Shown: one piece after another, positions 58,595 to 64,000 of the stretch | Layout: the number at the start of each line of letters is the position of its first letter | Numbering within the stretch: the stretch's first letter is position 1 | Source of the DNA: Klebsiella africana | GTDB lineage: Bacteria; Pseudomonadota; Gammaproteobacteria; Enterobacterales; Enterobacteriaceae | NCBI RefSeq assembly: GCF_020526085.1 | Contig: NZ_CP084874.1 | Location: forward strand, 2,294,001 to 2,358,000 | Direction of reading: 5' to 3' | Length of the DNA: 64,000 nt | Notes under the pieces: generated by a model | Told to the model about the DNA's origin: nothing | Seen by the model: the letters and a program-made list of their open reading frames with translations, nothing else | Database searches by the model: none | Made by a program: the position numbers and the translations under genes

Positions 58595-59908
58595 ATGTCT
58601 GGAAATCGACAATTGCGTCTGGGAACGATATTACATGGCGCATCGGGAAATATGTCCGCCTGGCGTCATCCGGCGGCGCAGGCGGACGCCAGTATTAATT
58701 TTGACTTCGTCACCCAGACGGCGTTAAAAGCGGAAGCGGGGAAGCTGGATTTTATTTTTGTCGCCGACGGTTTATATATCAATGAAAAATCTATTCCCCA
58801 TTTTTTAAATCGCTTCGAACCCTTAACGGTACTTTCCGCACTGGCCGCAGTCACCCGGCGTCTGGGGCTGGTGGGGACGTTATCGACGTCGTACAGCGAG
58901 CCGTTTACTACCGCTCGCCAGTTCGCCAGCCTCGACCATTTAAGCCAGGGACGGGCGGGATGGAATGTCGTCACTTCGCCGCTGGAAGGATCGGCGAAAA
59001 ATTTCTCCCGCGCCCAACATCCGAATCATGCGCTGCGCTATCGCATTGCCGATGAGTATCTGCAGGTGGTGAAAGGCTTATGGGATTCGTGGGAAGAAGA
59101 CGCCTTTGTGCGCAATAAGGAGACTGGCCAGTTCTTTGATAAAAATAAACTGCATACGCTCGATCACCACGGCGATTTCTTTAAAGTCGTCGGGCCGCTG
59201 AATATTGCCCGCACGCCGCAGGGCCGACCGATTATTTTCCAGGCCGGCGCGTCGGACGACGGCAAAAAATTAGCCGCACGCCACGCCGATGCCATTTTTA
59301 CCCATCAGGACTCGCTGGCCGAGGCGCAGGCATTTTATCAGGATGTCAAAAGCCAACTCGCCGCATATCAGCGCACCCCGGATCAACTGCATATCTTCCA
59401 GGGCGTCAGCGTCATCGTCGGAGATGACGCTGAGGACGCGGAGCGGCAGTATCAGACCACCGCGGCGCTGGTCTCCATCGAGGATGCGCTGAATTATCTC
59501 GGGCGCTATTTTGAACACCACGATTTCTCGCAGTATCCGCTTGATGAACCGTTCCCGGATATTGGCGACCTGGGACAGAACAGCTTCCGCAGCACCACCG
59601 ACGAGATTAAACGTCACGCCCGCGAGCGAGGATTAACCCTGCGCCAGGTGGCCCTGGAGGCAGCCAGCCCGCGTCCGCGCTTTACCGGCACCGCCAGCGA
59701 TGTCGCCGATGGCCTGCAACTGTGGTTCGAACAGCATGCGGCGGACGGCTTCATTATCCAGGGCGGCACGCCGGAAACCTTCCCGCGCTTTGTGGATGAG
59801 GTGGTTCCGCTGCTTCAGGCGCGCGGACTGTTCCGACGCGACTATCCGGGCACTACCCTGCGGGAAAGTCTGGGCCTGGCGCAACCCGCTAATCAATTCC
59901 AAAAATAA
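58595..59908 (+). CDS. Flavin-dependent monooxygenase of the NtaA/SnaA/DszA type (YtnJ/CmoJ-like)
   Basis: 437 residues, the long subclass of luciferase-like monooxygenases that act with free reduced FMN. Marks are [86 protein letters not shown] and [34 protein letters not shown]. YtnJ/CmoJ enzymes of Bacillus cleave a C-S bond of N-acetyl S-alkyl-cysteine sulfoxides, which is the likely role by context. ATG 58595 has GGGGGAG; the ATG at 58574 does not. A flavin reductase must come from elsewhere. Confidence 0.88.
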   Translation: MSGNRQLRLGTILHGASGNMSAWRHPAAQADASINFDFVTQTALKAEAGKLDFIFVADGLYINEKSIPHFLNRFEPLTVLSALAAVTRRLGLVGTLSTSYSEPFTTARQFASLDHLSQGRAGWNVVTSPLEGSAKNFSRAQHPNHALRYRIADEYLQVVKGLWDSWEEDAFVRNKETGQFFDKNKLHTLDHHGDFFKVVGPLNIARTPQGRPIIFQAGASDDGKKLAARHADAIFTHQDSLAEAQAFYQDVKSQLAAYQRTPDQLHIFQGVSVIVGDDAEDAERQYQTTAALVSIEDALNYLGRYFEHHDFSQYPLDEPFPDIGDLGQNSFRSTTDEIKRHARERGLTLRQVALEAASPRPRFTGTASDVADGLQLWFEQHAADGFIIQGGTPETFPRFVDEVVPLLQARGLFRRDYPGTTLRESLGLAQPANQFQK

Positions 59909-59925
59909 TAAAAGAGAATCACGCT

Positions 59926-60858
59926 ATGCAAAAAACAACACTCTTGCTGGCCGTCGCGTTGGCATTTAGCGCCTCGTCGTGGGCACAGGACGTCAAGATC
60001 AATGGCACCGGGGTGAGCCTGGAGGCCAACAAAACGCCGATTCACACAGCGAAAAATCCGCAGGCCATTGCCCTGTTGCCGAAAGATCTGCATCTGGCGG
60101 TGCCGGGGAAATTCACCGTCGCGGTAGCGGCCCTGAACTCACCGCCGCTGACGGTCTTCGCCGATGACAACAAAACCCTGCTCGGCAGCGAGACGGATAT
60201 CGCCCGACTGGTGGCGGAGAGCCTCGGACTGGAAGTGAACGTGGTTCCTACTTCATGGGAAGACTGGCCGCTGGGCGTCACCTCCGGCAAATATGATGCC
60301 GCGATCAGCAATATTACCGTCACCAAAGAGCGTAAAGAGAAGTTTGATTTCGCTACCTACCGCAAAGACTCGCTGGGCTTCTACGTCAAAAGCACCAGTC
60401 CGCTGAGCAAAATTGACAAGGCGGAAGATATCGCCGGGCTGAAGATTATCGTCGGCTCCGGTACTAACCAGGAGGCGATCCTGCTGGCGTGGAACGCGGA
60501 GAACATCAAAAAAGGGCTGAAGCCGTTTACCCCGGTTTACACCAAGGATGATGCCGCCCAGACGTTGGCCCTGCAGACCGGGCGAGCCGACGCCTTTTTC
60601 GGCCCCAACGTGATTGGCGCGTGGAAGGCGGCGCTGACCGGCAAAACCAAACTGGTGGGCAGCGTCGACGGCGGCTGGCCGAAAGCGGCGCATATCGCGG
60701 TGACGCTGAAAAAAGACAGCGGGCTGGTGAATGCCGTCCAGGCGGCGCTGAACGGCGCTATCGCCAGCGGGGACTACGCCAAAGTGCTTAACCGCTGGGG
60801 CGAAGGGGTGGAGAGTATTCCGCAATCAGAAATCAACCCACCCGGACTGGGCGACTGA
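59926..60858 (+). CDS. Amino-acid-type ABC transporter binding protein (first of two)
   Basis: 310 residues, family 3 periplasmic binding protein. Signal MQKTTLLLAVALAFSASSWAQD. The domain shows FTVAVAALNSPPLTVFADDNKTLLGSETDIARLVAESLGLEVNVVPTSWEDWPLGVTSGKYDAAISNITVTKERKEKFDFATY and GLKIIVGSGTNQEAIL. It is a clear paralogue of the last gene of the operon. In Bacillus the equivalents YtmJ and YtmK serve uptake of sulphur amino acids. The ligand is probably an S-substituted cysteine or its acetyl form; this is inference. Confidence 0.9.
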   Translation: MQKTTLLLAVALAFSASSWAQDVKINGTGVSLEANKTPIHTAKNPQAIALLPKDLHLAVPGKFTVAVAALNSPPLTVFADDNKTLLGSETDIARLVAESLGLEVNVVPTSWEDWPLGVTSGKYDAAISNITVTKERKEKFDFATYRKDSLGFYVKSTSPLSKIDKAEDIAGLKIIVGSGTNQEAILLAWNAENIKKGLKPFTPVYTKDDAAQTLALQTGRADAFFGPNVIGAWKAALTGKTKLVGSVDGGWPKAAHIAVTLKKDSGLVNAVQAALNGAIASGDYAKVLNRWGEGVESIPQSEINPPGLGD

Positions 60859-60869
60859 CAGGAGGCGCG

Positions 60870-61379
60870 ATGAGCGAAGCATTCCGTGATATTTCTCCGG
60901 AGGCTCCGGAGCTGCAGCCGATTCTTAGCGGGCTGTTTGCCGAATATGCCGCCCGCTACGGCGACTATTTTTCCCGCGATGCGGAAGTGGAGTTAAGTGA
61001 GTGGTATGTGCCACCGCAGGGGCTGTTTATCGTCCTTGAACGCGAGGGCGAAATTGTCGCCACCGGCGCCTATAAGCCGAAAGATCGCCACACCGCGGAG
61101 ATCAAACGTATCTGGACGCACCGTCGTCTGCGCCAGCAGGGGCTGGCGGCGAAGGTGGTCCAGGAGCTGGAGCGGCGGGCGGTGCTGGCCGGGTACAGCC
61201 ATATCTACCTGACCACCGGCTTCCGTCAGCCGGAGGCGGTAAAGCTCTATCTCAGCCAGGGGTATGAGGCGCAGTTTGACCTCACGCGAGACCCGGAAGA
61301 GTACAGTCAGCCGCCGTACGATGGCCGGCTGCGGTTCACTAAAGCGCTGGCGGTGAGCGCCTACAGCCACAGCGCCTGA
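60870..61379 (+). CDS. GNAT N-acetyltransferase (YtmI/SnaA-like)
   Basis: 169 residues. The acetyl-CoA site is RIWTHRRLRQQGLAAKVVQELERRAVLAGYSHIYLTTGFRQPEAVKLYLSQGYEAQF, and the fold starts with a helix carrying EAPELQPILSGLFAEYAARYGDY. In Bacillus sulphur operons such an enzyme acetylates S-alkyl-cysteine on its amino group before oxidation. Its place between a binding protein and the permease of the same operon fits that role. Start after AGGAGG; stop seven bases before the permease. Confidence 0.9.
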   Translation: MSEAFRDISPEAPELQPILSGLFAEYAARYGDYFSRDAEVELSEWYVPPQGLFIVLEREGEIVATGAYKPKDRHTAEIKRIWTHRRLRQQGLAAKVVQELERRAVLAGYSHIYLTTGFRQPEAVKLYLSQGYEAQFDLTRDPEEYSQPPYDGRLRFTKALAVSAYSHSA

Positions 61380-61385
61380 GGAGGC

Positions 61386-62315
61386 ATGATGCATTCATCT
61401 GAAACGATCAAAGTGGTGCCGGCGCGCTATCCGCTGCGGGTGGTCGGGGCGCTGGTGGCCTTGCTGGTGCTGGCGGTGGTGATCCAGTCGGTGGCCTTTA
61501 ACCCGCGCTGGGAGTGGGGCGTCTTCGCCCGCTGGTTCTTCGACCCGGTGATCCTCGAGGGGCTGGGTCAAACCCTGCTCCTGACCCTGCTCGGCACGGT
61601 GCTGAGCGTGATCTTCGGCGGCCTGCTGGCGCTGGCCCGCTTATCCTCATCGTGGCTGCTCAGCAGCCTCGCCTGGGGCTATATCTGGCTGTTTCGCTCG
61701 CTGCCGCTGATTGTAGTGCTGATTATTCTGTACAACTTTTCCTATCTCTACGACACCCTGTCGCTGGGGATCCCGTTTACCGGCGTCACCTGGGCCAGCT
61801 ATCAGACCATTAACGTGCTGGGGCAATTCTCCACGGCGGTGGTGGGCCTGACGCTGGTGCAGAGCGCCTATACCGCGGAGATCATTCGCGGCGGCTTTTT
61901 GGGGGTCGACCATGGGCAGTATGAAGCCGCTGCCGCGCTGGGGCTTCCCGCCTGGCGACGTACGCTGCGCATTATTCTGCCGCAGGCGCTGCGCACCATC
62001 CTGCCTTCCGGCTTCAATGAGATCATCAGTCTGGCCAAGGGAACGGCGATGGTGTACGTCCTGGCGATGCCGGAGCTGTTCTACACCATCCAGATGATCT
62101 ACAACCGTACCCAGGAGGTGATCCCGCTGTTGATGGTCGGCGCCGCCTGGTATCTGGCGATCACCAGCGTCCTCTCCGCCATTCAGTATCTGGTGGAACG
62201 CGCCCTGGCGCGCAGCGAGCGCCGCTCGGCGGTAAACAGCGCCCGCAGCAGTCGTCTGAATCAACCCGCACGTCAACCACAGCCGCAGGAGGCCGTTCAT
62301 GCCCAGCTCTCATAA
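61386..62315 (+). CDS. ABC transporter permease (amino-acid type)
   Basis: 309 residues with about five membrane helices. EAA loop GFLGVDHGQYEAAAALGLPAWRRTLRIILPQALRTILPSGFNEI. Alone it would form a homodimer, since no second permease is present, whereas the Bacillus operon has two (YtmL and YtmM). The C-terminal 30 residues are polar and rich in Arg, Gln and Ser. Its end overlaps the ATPase start by 17 bases. Confidence 0.92.
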   Translation: MMHSSETIKVVPARYPLRVVGALVALLVLAVVIQSVAFNPRWEWGVFARWFFDPVILEGLGQTLLLTLLGTVLSVIFGGLLALARLSSSWLLSSLAWGYIWLFRSLPLIVVLIILYNFSYLYDTLSLGIPFTGVTWASYQTINVLGQFSTAVVGLTLVQSAYTAEIIRGGFLGVDHGQYEAAAALGLPAWRRTLRIILPQALRTILPSGFNEIISLAKGTAMVYVLAMPELFYTIQMIYNRTQEVIPLLMVGAAWYLAITSVLSAIQYLVERALARSERRSAVNSARSSRLNQPARQPQPQEAVHAQLS

Positions 62316-63078
62316 TGGCCATATCTCTATCACCGGGGTCAGCAAATACTATGGCCGCCACAAGGCGCTGGACGATGTGTCGCTGGAGATCCCCCCGGGC
62401 ACGGTGACGGTGATCCTCGGCCCTTCCGGCTCGGGCAAGTCCACGCTGCTGCGCACTATCAATCACCTCGAACGTGTCGATGAGGGATTTATTCAGATTG
62501 ACGGCGACTATATCGGTTATCGCCGCAAAGGCGACAAGCTGTATGAGATGAAAGAGAAGGAGATCCTCCGCCAACGGATCAACGTCGGCTACGTGTTCCA
62601 GAACTTTAACCTGTTTCCGCACCTGACGGTGCTGGAGAACCTGATAGAAGCGCCGATCGCCCACAAGCAGGTCACGCGCAAAGAGGCCATTGCCCGTGCC
62701 TGGGAACTGCTGGACGTCGTCGGACTGCGCAATAAAGCCGACGCCTGGTCGCGGCATCTCTCCGGCGGGCAGCAGCAGCGTATCGCCATTGCCCGGGCGC
62801 TGGCGCTGGACCCGCGGGTGATCCTGTTTGATGAACCCACCTCGGCGCTGGATCCCGAGCTGGTGGGCGAGGTGCTGGATGTGATTAAAAAGCTGGCGCG
62901 CTCCGGCACTACCCTGGTGGTGGTGACCCACGAGATTGGCTTTGCCCGCGAGGTGGCCGACCAGGTGGTGTTTATGGTCGACGGCAGGATCGTCGAGCAG
63001 GGCAGCAGCGACGAGGTGCTCAACCATCCGCAGCATCCGCGCACCCGACAGTTTTTATCCAGGGTGCTGCCGTCATGA
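62299..63078 (+). CDS. ABC transporter ATP-binding protein (amino-acid type)
   Basis: 259 residues. Walker A GPSGSGKST, signature LSGGQQQRIAIARALALDPR, Walker B VILFDEPTSALDPE and switch His in VVTHEIGFAREVADQVVFMVDGRIVEQG. Of the GlnQ/HisP type, with an insert (YIGYRRKGDKLYEMKEKEILRQRINVGYVFQNFNLF) also seen in YtmN-like ATPases. It energises the importer together with the preceding permease. Overlaps the next gene by four bases. Confidence 0.94.
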   Translation: MPSSHNGHISITGVSKYYGRHKALDDVSLEIPPGTVTVILGPSGSGKSTLLRTINHLERVDEGFIQIDGDYIGYRRKGDKLYEMKEKEILRQRINVGYVFQNFNLFPHLTVLENLIEAPIAHKQVTRKEAIARAWELLDVVGLRNKADAWSRHLSGGQQQRIAIARALALDPRVILFDEPTSALDPELVGEVLDVIKKLARSGTTLVVVTHEIGFAREVADQVVFMVDGRIVEQGSSDEVLNHPQHPRTRQFLSRVLPS

Positions 63079-63968
63079 AAAGAGCGCTAATGACCCTTTT
63101 TCTCAGCGCGTTTGTCATGAGCGCTCACGCGGCGCTGGATCTGCGCGCCAATGAGCAGCCATTGCCGGTCACCCGTGACCCGCAGGCGATAGCGAAAATC
63201 CCGCCGGGCTATCGCTTCGTGGAGCCGGGGACGCTGACGGTGGCGATCTCGGCGCTCAATTCGCCGCCGCTGGCGCTGCTGGCCAGCGACAACCGCACGC
63301 GGATCGGCAGCGACCCGGATATAGCCCGCCTGCTGGCCGGAAGCCTTGGCCTGAAGCTCAGGCTGGTGCCCACCGCGTGGGAGGACTGGCCGCTGGGCAT
63401 CGCCTCCGGCCGCTACGATGTGGCGCTGATCAATATCGCGGTGACCGAGAAGCGCAAAGAGAAGTTCGATTTTGCCACTTACCGGGTGGACTCCCTGGCC
63501 TTTTCGGTGAAATCCACCAGCGACATCGCCGCGGTAAACGGACCCGCCGACCTCGCCGGGCGCAAAGTGATCGTCGGGTCCGGCACCAATCAGGAGCGGA
63601 TCCTGCTGGGCTGGAACGAGGACAACCGCGCCGCCGGACGGCCGCAGGCCCAGCCGGTCTACCTGACCGATGATGCCTCCGGCAACCTCTATATCCAGTC
63701 CGGGCGGGCGGATATCTTTTTCGGCCCGCAGTCGGTGGCAGCCTATAAAGCGGCGCTTAACGGCCAGACCCGGGTGGTGGGCCTGGGGCCGAAAAAAGCG
63801 TGGGTGGCGACAACCACCAAAAAAGGCAACGGTCTGGTCTATGCCCTGCAGGCGGCCCTCGACGGGGCGATTGCCCGCGGTGAATATCAGCAGGTGCTGG
63901 CGCGCTGGGGAGAACAGGGCGAAGCGGTGACGCAGTCGGTGGTTAACCCGCCGGGGATAACCTACTAA
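63075..63968 (+). CDS. Amino-acid-type ABC transporter binding protein (second of two)
   Basis: 297 residues, paralogue of the protein at 59926-60858. Signal MKRALMTLFLSAFVMSAHAA. Shared blocks are ISALNSPPLALLASDNRTRIGSDPDIARLLAGSLGL, WEDWPLGIASGRYDVALINIAVTEKRKEKFDFATYRVDSLAFSVKSTS and RKVIVGSGTNQERILLGWNEDN. Two receptors on one permease suggest two related ligands, such as free and acetylated or differently substituted cysteines. Its stop lies 32 bases before the window end, so whether the operon continues cannot be seen. Confidence 0.9.
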   Translation: MKRALMTLFLSAFVMSAHAALDLRANEQPLPVTRDPQAIAKIPPGYRFVEPGTLTVAISALNSPPLALLASDNRTRIGSDPDIARLLAGSLGLKLRLVPTAWEDWPLGIASGRYDVALINIAVTEKRKEKFDFATYRVDSLAFSVKSTSDIAAVNGPADLAGRKVIVGSGTNQERILLGWNEDNRAAGRPQAQPVYLTDDASGNLYIQSGRADIFFGPQSVAAYKAALNGQTRVVGLGPKKAWVATTTKKGNGLVYALQAALDGAIARGEYQQVLARWGEQGEAVTQSVVNPPGITY

Positions 63969-64000
63969 AAAACCGCTGTTTCGCCGGAGTACGACGCGAA

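Overview
The window reads as chromosomal DNA of a Klebsiella pneumoniae-like enterobacterium. It is GC-rich and its proteins are close to, but not identical with, Escherichia coli K-12 ones. A long part follows the E. coli order ydcJ - opgD - rimL - ydcK - tehAB - ydcL - ydcO - sutR(ydcN) - rlhA(ydcP) - yncJ - ydcR - ydcSTUV - patD - yncL - ortT - ydcY - ydcZ - mnaT - curA - yncD(pqqU) - yncE - ansP. This E. coli-like frame is interrupted by genes typical of Klebsiella. I see no rRNA, tRNA, insertion sequence, prophage or CRISPR array.

Layout. 1-6.3 kb: the 5' part of add (cut by the window edge), two small envelope proteins, cybB, the formaldehyde unit frmRA with its operator, and the PQQ-dependent glucose dehydrogenase gcd. 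6.5-13.3 kb: a catabolic block with pcaQ, pcaHG (protocatechuate ring cleavage), ydcJ/hglS, a type-B carboxylesterase and a benzyl-alcohol-type dehydrogenase. 13.7-25.7 kb: opgD, rimL, ydcK, tehAB, ydcL, a DMT exporter with a divergent AraC regulator, benE-like ydcO with sutR, and rlhA. 25.7-29.1 kb: yncJ, a periplasmic repeat protein rich in His, Gln and Pro, and a cyanide-insensitive type cytochrome bd operon with a tiny third subunit. 29.3-36.7 kb: ydcR, the ydcSTUV transporter and patD. 36.7-38.4 kb: a gene-poor stretch with a candidate structured RNA and several very small membrane proteins, including YncL-like and OrtT-like ones. 38.4-49 kb: an alpha/beta hydrolase, an aromatic-type aldehyde dehydrogenase, an orphan peptide-type binding protein, ydcYZ, mnaT, an XRE-cupin regulator, curA, rihA, a YiiS-like protein and an amidohydrolase. 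49-54.5 kb: pqqU (yncD), yncE, a small lipoprotein and ansP. 54.6-64 kb: a LysR regulator, a P-loop kinase-like protein, and an eight-gene operon of two flavin monooxygenases, an M20 deacylase, an N-acetyltransferase and an ABC importer with two binding proteins. That operon matches in content the S-alkyl-cysteine salvage operons of Bacillus.

The main observations are: (1) gcd, which needs PQQ, and pqqU, the outer-membrane PQQ receptor, lie about 45 kb apart but share a nearly identical motif just upstream of their start codons, which suggests one PQQ regulatory circuit; (2) the S-alkyl-cysteine-type salvage operon at 56.4-64 kb; (3) a likely structured RNA at about 36.8-36.93 kb ending in a strong terminator; (4) repeated palindromes at the mnaT/XRE-cupin and benE/sutR promoters that look like operators of the neighbouring regulators; (5) probable NsrR, PcaQ, FrmR and Fur sites beside tehA, pcaH, frmR and yncE; and (6) several proteins under 60 residues that normal gene calling tends to miss.
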